This document shows, one piece after another, positions 44,565 through 55,597 of a DNA stretch of 64,000 nucleotides; the first letter of the stretch is position 1; each line of letters opens with the position of its first letter. The notes under the pieces are model-generated. The model was not told where the DNA came from, did no database searches, and saw only the letters and a program-made list of their open reading frames with translations. Source of the stretch: Paeniglutamicibacter psychrophenolicus (GTDB lineage: Bacteria > Actinomycetota > Actinomycetes > Actinomycetales > Micrococcaceae); the NCBI RefSeq assembly GCF_017876575.1, contig NZ_JAGIOE010000001.1, positions 2,356,001-2,420,000 on the forward strand, read 5' to 3'. Made by a program: the position numbers and the translations under genes.

Positions 44565-45119
44565 ATGATCAGCAACGAATTGATCCTCGCTGCAGGTGCG
44601 GGCGCAAACCCGCTGCTTCCGAACCCGTGGGAAATTCTTGTCACTGCCGCAGGCTTCGCTGTCCTGTTGTTCATCGTGGTCAAGTACATTGCCCCGGCAT
44701 TCGAGAAGTCCTACCAGGACCGTGTCACGGCCATCGAGGGTGGACTTGAAAAGGCAGAGGCCGCACAGGCCGAAGCCAACGCCACCCTGGAGCAGTACAA
44801 GGCACAGCTGCTGGAAGCACGCACCGAAGCCAACCGCATCCGTGAGGAAGCGCGCGAAGAAGGTGCACAGATCCTCGCGGAGCTCAAGACAAAGGCCGCC
44901 GAGGAGTCCGCTCGCATCACTGAGCAGGCACATCGCCAGATCGAATCCGAGCGCGTCGCAGCAGTTACCTCGCTGCGTGCCGAGGTCGGAACCCTGGCAA
45001 CTTCTTTGGCCAGCAAGATCGTCGACGACGCTCTTGAGAACGATGACCGCGCTTCCCGCGTGGTCGATAAGTTCCTGGCAGACCTGGAAAACCAGCAGAA
45101 CGCAGGTGCATCGAACTAA
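44565..45119 (+). CDS. atpF: F1Fo ATP synthase subunit b
   Basis: 184-residue peripheral-stalk subunit. One N-terminal membrane helix (about 25-45; EILVTAAGFAVLLFIVVKYI) is followed by a long charged coiled coil (about 50-165). ATG 44565 is preferred to GTG 44559 because AAGGAAG sits seven to eight bases upstream. The stop overlaps the atpH start by one base (TAATG). It is a separate b subunit, unlike the b-delta fusion of mycobacteria. Confidence 0.94.
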   Translation: MISNELILAAGAGANPLLPNPWEILVTAAGFAVLLFIVVKYIAPAFEKSYQDRVTAIEGGLEKAEAAQAEANATLEQYKAQLLEARTEANRIREEAREEGAQILAELKTKAAEESARITEQAHRQIESERVAAVTSLRAEVGTLATSLASKIVDDALENDDRASRVVDKFLADLENQQNAGASN

Positions 45120-45931
45120 TGGCAGGTGTATCGAGCGAGTCACTGTCCGCGGCGCTGGCGTCGTTGGAAACCAAGCTTGCACACGCGTCCTTGGAATTGT
45201 CCGCCGAGCTATTTGGAACGGTTGACGTTCTGGATGGCAACGCAGGCCTGCGTCGCGCACTGACTGATCCGGCCCGTGGGGCCTCGGACAAGGCTGGCCT
45301 CGTGGCCAAGCTGTTGCACGGGAAGGTGTCGGCGGAAGCCGAAGCCGCCGTCGCGTCTCTGGCATCCTCGCGTTGGAGCTCGGCACGAGACATTGGCGAT
45401 GCATTGGAAACCCTGGCGGCAACTGTCGCCATCGCGGTGACCGAGCGTCAGGACGGTTCCGCTGGGCTGGAGAGGCTCGAAGAAGACCTCTTCGCGTTCA
45501 TCCGCGTGGTTGGGTCCAGTCATGATCTGCAGCGTGCACTCGATGATTCCAAGGCATCGGACGAAGCCAAGAGCGCCCTGGCGCTCAAGCTGGTTCCGAA
45601 CGCCTCGGACGCATCGGCACTGCTGATCCGCCAGGCCGTCGCTTCGCCGCGCGGGCTCAAGCCCGTTGCACTTCTGGAGCGCTTCGTGGAATTGGTGGCT
45701 AAACGCCAGGACCGCTGGATTGCCCAAGTGAGTGTCACCCGTGATCTCACGAGCGAGCAAACAGCGCGCCTGCAGGCAGGCCTAAACAACCTTTACGGCC
45801 GGGACTTGAAGATCAATGTCGAGATCGACCCGGCACTAGTTGGCGGCATCCGCATCAAGGTGGGTGACGAGGTTGTTGACGCAACCATCGCCACCCGCGT
45901 CGCGGAGCTTCGCCGCCAGTTGGCAAGCTAG
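45119..45931 (+). CDS. atpH: F1Fo ATP synthase subunit delta
   Basis: 270-residue stator subunit joining subunit b to the top of F1, about 90 residues longer than the E. coli delta (177), as is common in actinobacteria. The C-terminal family segment is QVSVTRDLTSEQTARLQAGL then VEIDPALVGGIRIKVGDEV. It begins on the last base of the atpF stop, so it is translationally coupled. It is followed by an unusual hairpin region before atpA. Confidence 0.93.
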   Translation: MAGVSSESLSAALASLETKLAHASLELSAELFGTVDVLDGNAGLRRALTDPARGASDKAGLVAKLLHGKVSAEAEAAVASLASSRWSSARDIGDALETLAATVAIAVTERQDGSAGLERLEEDLFAFIRVVGSSHDLQRALDDSKASDEAKSALALKLVPNASDASALLIRQAVASPRGLKPVALLERFVELVAKRQDRWIAQVSVTRDLTSEQTARLQAGLNNLYGRDLKINVEIDPALVGGIRIKVGDEVVDATIATRVAELRRQLAS

Positions 45932-45970
45932 GCAGCCCCCCACCACAACGGGGGGCCTGCCTTGCAGGCC
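45931..45970 (+). promoter_or_regulatory. Alternative hairpins at the atpH-atpA junction
   Basis: Hairpin A: GGCAG-CCCCCC (45931-45941) pairs with GGGGGG-C-CTGCC (45950-45961, one bulged base). Hairpin B: GGCCTGC-CTT-GCAGGCC (45954-45970), a perfect 7-base stem. They share bases 45954-45961, so only one can form. No U-tract follows, so classical termination is unlikely. RNA processing, stability or coupling control is possible. Confidence 0.55.
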
Positions 45971-46051
45971 AGTCACCATAGACTGAATCAAATTTCGGTT
46001 GCCGCAAGGATCCATCGCGGCAATCACAACTTAGGAGAGCAGGGACTGCAG

Positions 46052-47689
46052 ATGGCCGAATTGACCATCAATGCCGACGACGTCCGCAATGCCTTGAATG
46101 AGTTCGCAGCGTCCTACGAACCGGGCAAAGCTGAGCGCACCGAGGTCGGCCGCGTAACCACGGCAAGTGACGGCATCGCCAAGGTGGAGGGTCTTCCCTC
46201 CGTCATGGCCAATGAGCTGCTTCGCTTCGAAGACGGCACTCTGGGCCTGGCCCAGAACCTTGATACCCGCGATATAGGTGTTGTTGTCCTTGGCGACTTC
46301 ACCGGCATTGCCGAAGGCCAGCGCGTTGAGCGCACCGGCGAGATCCTTTCGGTTCCGGTTGGCGACGCCTTCCTGGGCCGCGTGGTCGACCCGCTGGGCG
46401 AGCCGATCGATGACCTGGGACCGATTGCGGCCTCCGGCCGTCGTGCCCTGGAAACCCAGGCACCCGGCGTAACGCAGCGCAAGTCGGTTCACGAACCGCT
46501 GCAGACCGGCATGAAGGCCATCGACGCGATGATCCCGATCGGCCGTGGCCAGCGCCAGCTGATCATTGGTGACCGCCAGACCGGCAAGACGGCCCTGGCC
46601 GTGGACGCCATCATCAACCAGAAGGCCAACTGGGCTTCGGGTGACACCAACAAGCAGGTCCGCTGCATCTACGTGGCAATTGGTCAGAAGGCTTCGACCA
46701 TTGCCGCAGTGCGCCAGACCCTTGCGGACAACGGCGCCCTGGAGTACACGACCATCGTGGCCTCCCCGGCATCCGACCCGGCTGGTTTCAAGTACCTGGC
46801 ACCGTACGCCGGCTCGGCCATTGGCCAGCAGTGGATGTACGACGGCAAGCACGTTCTGATCGTCTTTGATGATCTGTCCAAGCAGGCCGAAGCCTACCGT
46901 GCCGTTTCCCTGTTGCTGCGCCGTCCGCCAGGACGCGAGGCATACCCGGGTGACGTGTTCTACCTGCACTCCCGTCTGCTCGAGCGTTGTGCCAAGCTCT
47001 CCGACGAGCTCGGTGCCGGTTCGATGACCGGCTTGCCGATCATCGAGACCAAGGCAAACGACGTTTCGGCATTCATCCCGACCAACGTCATCTCGATCAC
47101 CGATGGCCAGATCTTCCTGCAGTCGGACCTCTTCAACGCCAACCAGCGTCCGGCCGTCGACGTGGGTGTTTCGGTTTCCCGCGTGGGTGGCTCGGCCCAG
47201 GTCAAGGCCATGAAGAAGGTTTCCGGTACGTTGAAGCTGGAATTGGCCCAGTACCGCGACATGCAGGCCTTCGCCATGTTTGCCTCGGACCTGGATGCCG
47301 CTTCCAAGCAGCAGCTGACCCGTGGCGCGCGTTTGATGGAGCTGCTCAAGCAGGGCCAGTACGCACCGTTCGCTGTCGAGGACCAGGTTGTTTCCATCTG
47401 GATGGGCACCAACGGCTACCTGGACGATGTCCCGGTTGAAGACGTTCGCCGCTTCGAGACCGAATTCCTCGCCCACCTGCGTCACCGCGCCAATGCGTTG
47501 ACCGTGATTGCCGAAACCGGCAAGCTCGAGGACGAGACGGTCGAGACGCTCAAGTCGAACATCATCGACTTCAAGGCCGGCTTCTTTGGCCAGGGCGACG
47601 ACAAGCTTGTCGCCGCTGGCAGCGAAGAATTCGACGCCTTGGCCGAGGGATCCGTCGACCAGGAAAAGATCGTCAAGCAAAAGCGCTGA
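46052..47689 (+). CDS. atpA: F1Fo ATP synthase subunit alpha
   Basis: 545-residue non-catalytic nucleotide-binding subunit of F1. Walker [14 protein letters not shown] near residue 173, Walker B-type [11 protein letters not shown], the arginine-finger region [15 protein letters not shown], and an Actinobacteria-length C terminus. ATG 46052 fits the standard N terminus ([14 protein letters not shown]) and has TTAGGAG upstream. It lies 120 bases after atpH, the largest gap within the F1 genes. Confidence 0.97.
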   Translation: MAELTINADDVRNALNEFAASYEPGKAERTEVGRVTTASDGIAKVEGLPSVMANELLRFEDGTLGLAQNLDTRDIGVVVLGDFTGIAEGQRVERTGEILSVPVGDAFLGRVVDPLGEPIDDLGPIAASGRRALETQAPGVTQRKSVHEPLQTGMKAIDAMIPIGRGQRQLIIGDRQTGKTALAVDAIINQKANWASGDTNKQVRCIYVAIGQKASTIAAVRQTLADNGALEYTTIVASPASDPAGFKYLAPYAGSAIGQQWMYDGKHVLIVFDDLSKQAEAYRAVSLLLRRPPGREAYPGDVFYLHSRLLERCAKLSDELGAGSMTGLPIIETKANDVSAFIPTNVISITDGQIFLQSDLFNANQRPAVDVGVSVSRVGGSAQVKAMKKVSGTLKLELAQYRDMQAFAMFASDLDAASKQQLTRGARLMELLKQGQYAPFAVEDQVVSIWMGTNGYLDDVPVEDVRRFETEFLAHLRHRANALTVIAETGKLEDETVETLKSNIIDFKAGFFGQGDDKLVAAGSEEFDALAEGSVDQEKIVKQKR

Positions 47690-47708
47690 CATCACCTTTG
47701 AGTAGGGC

Positions 47709-47737
47709 TTGCCGCGTCACCACGTGTGGCGCGGCAA
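47709..47737 (+). other. Hairpin between atpA and atpG
   Basis: Stem TTGCCGCG / CGCGGCAA (47709-47716, 47730-47737) with a possible inner CAC/GTG pair. It is in the intercistronic gap and lacks a U-run, so probably shapes mRNA stability rather than ending transcription. Confidence 0.5.
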
Positions 47738-47767
47738 CCCCTGCAAAGGGATAAGGAAAGGACAAAC

Positions 47768-48661
47768 ATGGGAGCCCAGATTCGGGTCTACCGCCAGAAG
47801 ATTGCATCGACGACGTCGATGGGCAAGATCTTCAAGGCGATGGAACTGATCGCCTCTTCCCGTATTGGCAAGGCACGTGCGCGTGTCTCGGCATCGCTGC
47901 CGTACGCCAATGCGATTACCCGTGCTGTTACTGCCGTCGCGTCACAGTCCGAGGTCGAGCACCCACTGACCACCGAGCCGGATTCAATCCGTCGCGCGGC
48001 AGTCTTGGTCATGACTTCGGACCGCGGACTCGCCGGGTCCTACTCCGCCAGCGTCTTGAAGCAGGCAGAGCACCTCGTTGAACTGCTCCATTCAGAAGGC
48101 AAGGACGTCAAGACCTATCTGGTCGGCCGCAAGGGCCAGGCGTACTTCGACTTCCGTGGACGGGAATACGCGAAGGTGTGGACCGGCGGAACCGACGCTC
48201 CGGAGTTTGAAACCGCACGCGAACTGCGCGAGGTCCTGCTGAAGGACTTCGCCGACGAGTTTGAAGCTGGTGGCGTGGACGAGATCCACGTTGTTTTCAC
48301 CCAGTTCAAGTCGATGGTCGTTCAGGAGCCGACGGTCATTCGTTTGCTGCCGCTAGAGGTCGTCGAGGAGGAGTCCGAGACTCCCGCCGACGAGCTGCTG
48401 CCGCTCTACGAATACGAGCCGGAACCGGAGCAGGTGCTGGACGCACTGCTCCCGCGCTACATCGAGTCACGTATCTTCAACGCCATGTTGCAGGCAGCCG
48501 CTTCCGAGCTGGCAGCACGCCAACGTGCCATGAAGTCCGCTGGCGACAACGCCAACGAACTGATCAAGAAGTACACGCGTCTTCGTAACAACGCCCGCCA
48601 GGCCGAGGTTACCCAGGAACTTTCCGAAATTGTTGCCGGCGCTGACGCGCTGAACGGCTAA
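47768..48661 (+). CDS. atpG: F1Fo ATP synthase subunit gamma
   Basis: 297-residue central-shaft subunit. N-terminal helix [20 protein letters not shown] with [13 protein letters not shown], the central Rossmann-like part ([18 protein letters not shown]), and the C-terminal helix [20 protein letters not shown]. An acidic insertion ([20 protein letters not shown]) is a common actinobacterial variant. ATG 47768 is preceded by AAGGAAAGGA. Confidence 0.96.
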   Translation: MGAQIRVYRQKIASTTSMGKIFKAMELIASSRIGKARARVSASLPYANAITRAVTAVASQSEVEHPLTTEPDSIRRAAVLVMTSDRGLAGSYSASVLKQAEHLVELLHSEGKDVKTYLVGRKGQAYFDFRGREYAKVWTGGTDAPEFETARELREVLLKDFADEFEAGGVDEIHVVFTQFKSMVVQEPTVIRLLPLEVVEEESETPADELLPLYEYEPEPEQVLDALLPRYIESRIFNAMLQAAASELAARQRAMKSAGDNANELIKKYTRLRNNARQAEVTQELSEIVAGADALNG

Positions 48662-50176
<1,515 letters not shown>

Positions 50177-50178
50177 TC

Positions 50179-50463
50179 ATGGCCGAACTCCAAGTCGAAA
50201 TCGTTGCTGCCGACCACTTCGTGTGGTCGGGAGCGGCGAAACTGGTCAAGGGACGCACCAGCAACGGCGAGATCGGGATCCTTCCCGGTCACGTGCCGAT
50301 GTTGGCCGTCCTGGCTGCCGGGGATCTGGAAATCGTTCCGGTCTCCGGGTCACGGTTCTCGGTCCAGGTTGATGGCGGGTTCTTCTCCGTTGACGCCGAC
50401 CGCGTGGTGATCGTAGCGGACAACGCCGTCATGGCCGACTCCGTCCCGGCGGGAACTCGATAG
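50179..50463 (+). CDS. atpC: F1Fo ATP synthase subunit epsilon (short form)
   Basis: 94-residue subunit containing only the N-terminal beta-sandwich (ELQVEIVAADHFVWSGAAKL; GEIGILPGHVPMLAVLAAGD). The C-terminal two-helix inhibitory arm of the E. coli protein (139 residues) is missing or very short, so ATP-hydrolysis inhibition by that arm is unlikely. ATG two bases after the atpD stop. It ends the ATP synthase subunit genes. Confidence 0.95.
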   Translation: MAELQVEIVAADHFVWSGAAKLVKGRTSNGEIGILPGHVPMLAVLAAGDLEIVPVSGSRFSVQVDGGFFSVDADRVVIVADNAVMADSVPAGTR

Positions 50464-50470
50464 TCCTGCC

Positions 50471-50908
50471 TTGAACGAACTCGGCATTCCTGTACTCATC
50501 GTGTTGGCAGCCCTGCTGCTTGTGGTGATGTTCTTGGGTGCCATGGGAGTGCGTCGCATTCAATTGCGGCGCACTCTTGGCACTTTCGACGCTTCCATCT
50601 CCACGTCCTCCGGGAAGTGGATGATGGCGATTGCGCGTTATGGGCCCGGAGAGCTTGAGTTCCTCAAGCTCTTTTCGGTCTCCCCGATCCCGGTGCATCG
50701 ATTCCTGAGGTCCTCCATCCTGCTCAAGGGCTGGAGAAAGCCGGAGGAAGAGGAAAAGCACCTGGTACAGCCCGGAAGCGTCATCGTGATGATGAGCTAT
50801 GAAGGCCGAGATGTCTTGATTGCCATGGATTACCAGACCTACAACGGCCTTTCGGCGTGGGTTGAGGCCGGCCCCGTTGCGGGTGTCGGGACCTGGCGGC
50901 AAGACTGA
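50471..50908 (+). CDS. DUF2550 membrane protein
   Basis: 145-residue protein with one N-terminal transmembrane helix (about 7-29), a short basic stretch and a soluble domain containing the DUF2550 features (KWMMAIARYGPGELEFLKLF; MSYEGRDVLIAM). Function unknown. Actinobacteria commonly encode it directly downstream of atpC, as here. The TTG start is weak: it lies seven bases after the atpC stop with little ribosome-site sequence, so coupling to atpC is likely. Confidence 0.85.
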   Translation: MNELGIPVLIVLAALLLVVMFLGAMGVRRIQLRRTLGTFDASISTSSGKWMMAIARYGPGELEFLKLFSVSPIPVHRFLRSSILLKGWRKPEEEEKHLVQPGSVIVMMSYEGRDVLIAMDYQTYNGLSAWVEAGPVAGVGTWRQD

Positions 50909-50919
50909 TCAAGCAAGAC

Positions 50920-50964
50920 AAAAGCCTGGGGCGGGATGAATAAATCATCCCGCCCCAGGCTTTT
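50920..50964. terminator. Strong bidirectional terminator at the end of the atp operon
   Basis: Perfect 20-base stem (AAAAGCCTGGGGCGGGATGA and its complement), five-base loop ATAAA, then TTTTGTTTTC on the plus strand and an A/T-rich edge on the minus strand. It serves the atp-DUF2550 operon and the convergent cspA gene. Confidence 0.95.
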
Positions 50965-51055
50965 GTTTTCTTTTAGTGTTTCCGCCTATCCGATCGACTC
51001 CGCTGTGCGGGTCGAGGACAGAAGGACGGGAAGTTCAAAGAGTTTGTGAAGTCCT

Positions 51056-51259
51056 TTAGAGACCGACCACACCGGTGGCCTGCGGCCCCTTGGCGCCCTG
51101 TCCAACTTCGAATTCCACGCGCTGGTTTTCTTCCAGCGTGCGGAAACCGTTGGTCTGGATTTCCGAGTAGTGCACGAAAACGTCAGCCTCGGCGCCATCG
51201 GGAGTGATGAAACCGAATCCCTTTTCGGCGTTAAACCACTTCACGGTTCCCTGAGCCAT
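51056..51259 (-). CDS. cspA: Cold-shock protein CspA family
   Basis: 67-residue single cold-shock domain binding single-stranded RNA or DNA. N terminus [20 protein letters not shown] includes RNP1 (KGFGFI); RNP2 is VFVHY; the end is [19 protein letters not shown] upstream of the ATG at 51259. A promoter about 140 bases upstream implies the long leader typical of cold-regulated csp messages. Confidence 0.95.
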   Translation of the reverse strand: MAQGTVKWFNAEKGFGFITPDGAEADVFVHYSEIQTNGFRTLEENQRVEFEVGQGAKGPQATGVVGL

Positions 51260-51703
51260 GTATTTCTCCTCATTTAGTGCGAAAATCTGGCCGCTGCACC
51301 GTGCGACGGCCATGGGTGGTACTCAAGTGAGAAGATCACTGGCGTGGGTTTAACCCCGCCGCAGTCACTTCACACCCGCAGCACTGCTTTGGCGGGTATG
51401 ACTAACCAACACAAAGACTGAGTCAAGCATCACACAATGGTGTGACTTGGGTCAATACCTTTGACTCAGATGGCAAGCAAAGACTTCACATGGGCCCTTG
51501 GGCATCGACCCCGGGACAGGGCGCGCCGACGGATTCAGGTCCGCCGCGGTGCCGTCGGGCCAAGGGGAAACGGGGCCGTGGGGCCGGTGTGTCGCGCTTA
51601 CAGCAGCGGGGCCGGGCATTTGCAGCAATGGGGCGGGGCGTTCGCCCGGCCGCGGGAGAATTCCCCGGGCCGGGCGGATTCCGTGTGGGGAAGGGACCGT
51701 GCG
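51260..51703. other. cspA promoter/leader and empty gap to nagA
   Basis: Minus-strand elements TTGACT (51426-51421) and TAGTCA (51404-51399), spaced 16 bases, predict a cspA transcript start near 51392 and a leader of about 130 bases. A CACAC-AATG-GTGTG inverted repeat (51431-51444) lies just upstream of the -35. From about 51450 to 51703, downstream of nagA, I see no gene, clear terminator or repeat. Confidence 0.65.
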
Positions 51704-52927
51704 TCAGAGAAGGTACTTGCCGTTGCGGACAACCTGCTGCAGCCCCAGGTCCGCGTCCAGGACCAGCAAGTCCGCCGCAAAACCCTGGTGCAGCCGACCG
51801 GCCTCGTCGATCAGGCCCAGCACGCTCGCCGGCACCTTGGTGGCCGAGACGAGGGCGTCGCGCAGATCCACCCCGGCGGCCACCGTGGAGCGAAGGACAT
51901 CAAGCATGCTGGCGGTTCCCCCGGCCAGCGATCCGTTCGAGGCTAGGCGGGCTTCCCCGTTGGACACCATGACCTCGGCCGGGCCCAGCTCGTAGGTGCC
52001 GTCCGCCAGCCCGGTGGCCGCCATCGAGTCGGTGACCAGCGCGATGGAGTCGGCCCCCACCAGGTTGAACATGGTCCGGACCATGTCCGGGTCGAGGTGC
52101 ACGCCGTCGGCGATGAGCTCGACGATGATCTTGCCCTGGGCAGCCATTTCCAGGCAGACAGCGACCGGACCGGGTGCCCGGTGGTGCATCGGCGGCATCC
52201 CGTTGAACAGGTGGGTGACGGTGGGGCGCTCGGTGAAGCCGTCGACCCCGGCGCTGGCCAGTTCCTCGCGGGCCAGCGACAGCGAGGCGGCGGTGGTGGA
52301 CGCGTCGGCATCGGTGTGGCCCAGTGACGGGACAACGCCCTGGGACACCAGCTGCTCGAGGAGCGCGTCGGCCCCGGGAAGCTCCGGCGCATAGGTCATG
52401 GTGCGCAGCTGGCCGGCCGAGGCGTCGATCAACTCATCGACGAAGTCCGGTTCCGGGTCGGAGAGGAATGCCGGGTCCTGGGCTCCGCAGCGCGCGGTGG
52501 ACAGGAACGGGCCCTCCGCATGGATGCCGGCGATGTCCCCGCGCTGGGCGAACTCGGAGAGCACGGCGGCCGAGGCCAGCATGTCGGCGCGCGAGGCGGT
52601 GACCAGCGAGGCCAGGAATGTGGTGGTGCCCGAGCGGTGCAGGTGCTCGATGGCGGTGGCGATCTTCTCGCGGTCGCCGGAAGGGAAATCGCCGCCGGCC
52701 GCGCCGTGGCAATGCAGGTCGATCAGGCCGGGGATGATGACGGTTCCCTCGGGGCTTTCACGCAGCTCGAAGGCGCCGGCCTCGTCGAAGAAGGAGAACT
52801 CGCGCACATCGCCGGCGAACGCAATCCGGTTGCCCTCCACGGCGATGATGCCCTTGGTGATGTCCCTGCCGGGGGACACCAGTCGTCCGGTCAATGCGTA
52901 ACGGTCGGGTGAGTCGGTGGAAGTCAT
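51704..52927 (-). CDS. nagA: N-acetylglucosamine-6-phosphate deacetylase
   Basis: 407-residue amidohydrolase removing acetate from GlcNAc-6-phosphate, used in amino-sugar uptake and cell-wall recycling. Motifs: PGLIDLHCHGAAGGDF, metal-binding Glu in GIHAEGPFL near residue 137, GHTDADAS, HLFNGMPPMHHR, and the catalytic Asp in LVTDSMAATG. TAGAAT (52934-52939, minus sense) ends six bases before the ATG, indicating a leaderless message. No nagB or transport genes are adjacent. Confidence 0.94.
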   Translation of the reverse strand: MTSTDSPDRYALTGRLVSPGRDITKGIIAVEGNRIAFAGDVREFSFFDEAGAFELRESPEGTVIIPGLIDLHCHGAAGGDFPSGDREKIATAIEHLHRSGTTTFLASLVTASRADMLASAAVLSEFAQRGDIAGIHAEGPFLSTARCGAQDPAFLSDPEPDFVDELIDASAGQLRTMTYAPELPGADALLEQLVSQGVVPSLGHTDADASTTAASLSLAREELASAGVDGFTERPTVTHLFNGMPPMHHRAPGPVAVCLEMAAQGKIIVELIADGVHLDPDMVRTMFNLVGADSIALVTDSMAATGLADGTYELGPAEVMVSNGEARLASNGSLAGGTASMLDVLRSTVAAGVDLRDALVSATKVPASVLGLIDEAGRLHQGFAADLLVLDADLGLQQVVRNGKYLL

Positions 52928-53072
52928 GGACCCATTCTAGGTCCGAGCGCCCGTGTGCAGAGGTAGCCGCGGCACAAGGTTGCGCGGCATGCCCCGCTGG
53001 CGGGGTCGAGCCGGGCGGGTGCATCCGGGAGACGTGGTCCCCGAGGAGGGGCAAGGGTGTGTCGCAGGGGCC

Positions 53073-53768
53073 CTAGAAGAGCCGTGCCGACACGTCGTCG
53101 ACGCCGCGCATCGCGTCGTAGTCCAACACCAGGCAGTCGATTCCGCGGTCGGTGGCCAGCGTGCGGGCCTGCGGCTTGATCTTCTGGGCGGCGAAGATGC
53201 CGCGCACCGGCTTGAGCAGCGGGTCGCGGTTGAGCAGCTCTAGATAGCGGGTGAGCTGTTCGACGCCGTCGATGTCGCCGTTGCGCTTGAGCTCGATGGC
53301 GACGGTGGCGCCGTTGGCGTCGCGGGCCAGGATGTCCACCGGTCCGATGGCGGTCATGTACTCGCGGCGGATCAGCGTGTATCCGGCGCCGACGGTCTCG
53401 ATCTGGTCGGCCAGCAGGCGTTGCAGGTCCGCCTCGGCACCGTCCTTGATCAGCCCGGGGTCCGTGCCGAGGTTGTGCTCGGTGTCGTGGACGATCTCCT
53501 TGATGTGCACCACCAGGCGGTCGTCGGACTTCTGGTGGGCGACGTGCCAGAGCTCGATGTCGCCCTCGGCGGCCTGCTCCTCGTCGGGCTCGACGACCCG
53601 CATCACCGCCGGCGGGCTCATCCAGTTCAGCGGCTTGTAACTGCCGCCGTCGGAATGCACCAGCACGGAGCCGTCGGCCTTGACCATCAACAGACGGGTC
53701 GCCAGGGGGAGATGGGCCCGAAGGCGGCCCTCGTAATCAACTGAACACTTGGCAATCACTAAACGCAC
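53073..53768 (-). CDS. nucS: Mismatch-specific endonuclease NucS/EndoMS
   Basis: 231-residue nuclease that in actinobacteria lacking MutS/MutL provides non-canonical mismatch repair. N-terminal DNA-binding domain ([20 protein letters not shown]) and C-terminal RecB-like nuclease with [20 protein letters not shown] (Asp, Glu, Lys catalytic set) near residue 155-175. The GTG start gives the canonical N terminus and is preceded seven bases earlier by TAGAGT (53776-53781), a leaderless arrangement. Usually it lies close behind the atp operon; here cspA and nagA are in between. Confidence 0.94.
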   Translation of the reverse strand: MRLVIAKCSVDYEGRLRAHLPLATRLLMVKADGSVLVHSDGGSYKPLNWMSPPAVMRVVEPDEEQAAEGDIELWHVAHQKSDDRLVVHIKEIVHDTEHNLGTDPGLIKDGAEADLQRLLADQIETVGAGYTLIRREYMTAIGPVDILARDANGATVAIELKRNGDIDGVEQLTRYLELLNRDPLLKPVRGIFAAQKIKPQARTLATDRGIDCLVLDYDAMRGVDDVSARLF

Positions 53769-53882
53769 AACAGGCACTCTACCGGGTTTCGCCGACGGCC
53801 CGGGCCCGCCGGGGCCCGGACGGGGAGGGCCGAAGCTGCGCCGCGGGCGCGGCCCACCACGGAACTGGGGCAGAATTGGACC

Positions 53883-54233
53883 ATGGCCCGCTCGAATCGA
53901 CCTTCTCGCTCCTCCACGCCCGCAGCCCGTTCCGGCCGGGTCAACAAGTGGACCCGCCCCGAGGCCACGGGCGACGACGCCTGGCTGGAAAAGGCGCGCC
54001 ACGGGGTCCAGCGCCTGCAGGACGCGCCGGACGGGCAATGGCACGTGCGCCGGATTTCGGCCGGCGGTGCGTCCAAGACCTACAAGTGCCCGGGCTGCGG
54101 GCGCTTCATCTCCCCGGGGACCGAGCACCTGGTGGCGTGGAGGGCCGACCACTGGTCGGGCGACGAAGCCTCGGCCGCGGCCCGTCGCCACTGGCACCCC
54201 AAGTGCTGGGAATCACGCTCCTACCGGTACTAG
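53883..54233 (+). CDS. Conserved hypothetical protein with zinc-binding motif
   Basis: 116-residue basic protein divergent from nucS. After a Ser/Arg/Pro-rich N terminus (1-30) comes a short domain with CPGC at 69-72, His82, His90 and HWHPKC (His103, His105, Cys108). The arrangement suggests a structural zinc site or an HNH-like fold, but the usual HNH catalytic pattern is not clear. I do not recognise a function. CAGAAT ending six bases before the ATG suggests another leaderless start. Position next to a DNA-repair nuclease is suggestive only. Confidence 0.75.
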   Translation: MARSNRPSRSSTPAARSGRVNKWTRPEATGDDAWLEKARHGVQRLQDAPDGQWHVRRISAGGASKTYKCPGCGRFISPGTEHLVAWRADHWSGDEASAAARRHWHPKCWESRSYRY

Positions 54234-54271
54234 GCCGGCGATCCGCCGGCAGCCGGCGGGCACGGAAGGCC

Positions 54272-55597
54272 CTAGCGGTTGTCCTGCCGGGCGATGAAGA
54301 CCTCGCGCAGGATCAACATGATCGCCGCGGCCGCGGGAATTGCCATCAGCGCGCCGATGACCCCCAGCAGCGAGCCGCCGGCGATCACCGAGATCACTGC
54401 CACCGCGCCGGGGACCGAGACGGCCTTCTGCATCACGCGCGGGGAGATGAAGTACGCCTCGATCTGCAGGTAGCCGAAGTAGCAGATCGCGTAGATCGCG
54501 GTGGTCTGCCACCCCAGGGTCAGCGAGATCAGGGACACCAGGATGCCGGCGATCACCGCGCCGACCAGCGGGATGAACGCCAGCATGGCGACAAGCAGGG
54601 TCAGCAGGGCGGCAAAGGGCACCCCGAGCGCGCTCATCAGGATCAGCGCGACGGTGGCATTGAGCAGCGCCACGAACGCCTGGCCCATGACGTAGTTGCC
54701 CACCGACCGGGTGATGGTGTCGCCCAGCTCCTCGACCCGTGCCCGGCGCGAACGCGGGGCCAGGCGGTAGAAGAAGGACTGCATCGCCGGCAGCGAGGCC
54801 AGGAAGTAGATGGCCAGCACCAGCACGATCAGCGCGCCGAACATGCCCTGGGCGATGACGCTGCCCACGCCCAGCACGCCGCCGAAGATCCCGCCCACGG
54901 CCCCGGTGTCGGAGAAGAACTTCCCGATCTCCTGGCTGATCCGGTCCGAGACGTGGTACTGCGCATCGAGGCTGACGAAAAGCTCGGACTTCAGGAAGTC
55001 GTCGACCAGCTTCGGGGCGCGCTCGATGAACTGGGCCGTCTGCGCGGTGAGCGTGGGGATGATGCTGCCGATGAACCCGGCGGCCAGGACCAGCAGCGCC
55101 AGCATCGTGAGCAGCACCCCGACGGTGCGCGAGGTCCCGTGCGACACCAGGAAGCGCACGACAGGGTCCAGCCCCAGGGCAATGAACAGGGCGATGGCGA
55201 TCCAGATGACCAGCGAGCCCACATTCGTCAGCAGGAAGAAGCCCAGCAGGGCCAGTCCCACGCCGACCGTGAACAGGAACCCGAAGGCGATGGGGTTGGC
55301 GGTCGGGGATACATCCGCGCCCGGGAGGCCCGCGCCGGCCTCGTGCTTCGGCTCGGGCGGGAACCCGAAGTTCGCCGGCGGCTTGATCCGGGCGTCGAGC
55401 GTCTGCTGGGCGGTGCCCAGGATGCGGCGCCACCACTGCCGCGGGCGCGCCGGCGGTCCCGGAACAGGGGTGCCGGCCCCGGATTCCTCCCCGGCGGCCG
55501 GGACTCCCGAAGCGTCCGATCCTGCGGCTCCGGGCACAGGCCCATGGCCGCCGGTTGCTGCCGGCGGCACTGCGTCGTCCCCGTCTTGAGTAGTCAC
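54272..55597 (-). CDS. AI-2E-family transporter (permease PerM-like)
   Basis: 441-residue membrane protein. Residues 1-95 are a Pro/Gly/Ala-rich cytoplasmic tail. Then about eight hydrophobic segments follow in the AI-2E/UPF0118 layout: helix pair, amphipathic central region (AQTAQFIERAPKLVDDFLKS), and late helices containing FIPLVGAVIAGI and the family motif YFISPRVMQKAVSVP. Known relatives export autoinducer-2 or act as Na+/H+ antiporters; the substrate is open. GTG 55597 is chosen because TAAGCT (55605-55610, minus sense) ends seven bases before it; a start at 55627 has no signals. Confidence 0.85.
   Translation of the reverse strand: MTTQDGDDAVPPAATGGHGPVPGAAGSDASGVPAAGEESGAGTPVPGPPARPRQWWRRILGTAQQTLDARIKPPANFGFPPEPKHEAGAGLPGADVSPTANPIAFGFLFTVGVGLALLGFFLLTNVGSLVIWIAIALFIALGLDPVVRFLVSHGTSRTVGVLLTMLALLVLAAGFIGSIIPTLTAQTAQFIERAPKLVDDFLKSELFVSLDAQYHVSDRISQEIGKFFSDTGAVGGIFGGVLGVGSVIAQGMFGALIVLVLAIYFLASLPAMQSFFYRLAPRSRRARVEELGDTITRSVGNYVMGQAFVALLNATVALILMSALGVPFAALLTLLVAMLAFIPLVGAVIAGILVSLISLTLGWQTTAIYAICYFGYLQIEAYFISPRVMQKAVSVPGAVAVISVIAGGSLLGVIGALMAIPAAAAIMLILREVFIARQDNR

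Noticed and set aside
51442-51972. 176-residue plus-strand frame downstream of nagA
   Set aside because: It overlaps the end of nagA in antisense, with Gly/Arg/Pro-rich shadow composition and no start signals.
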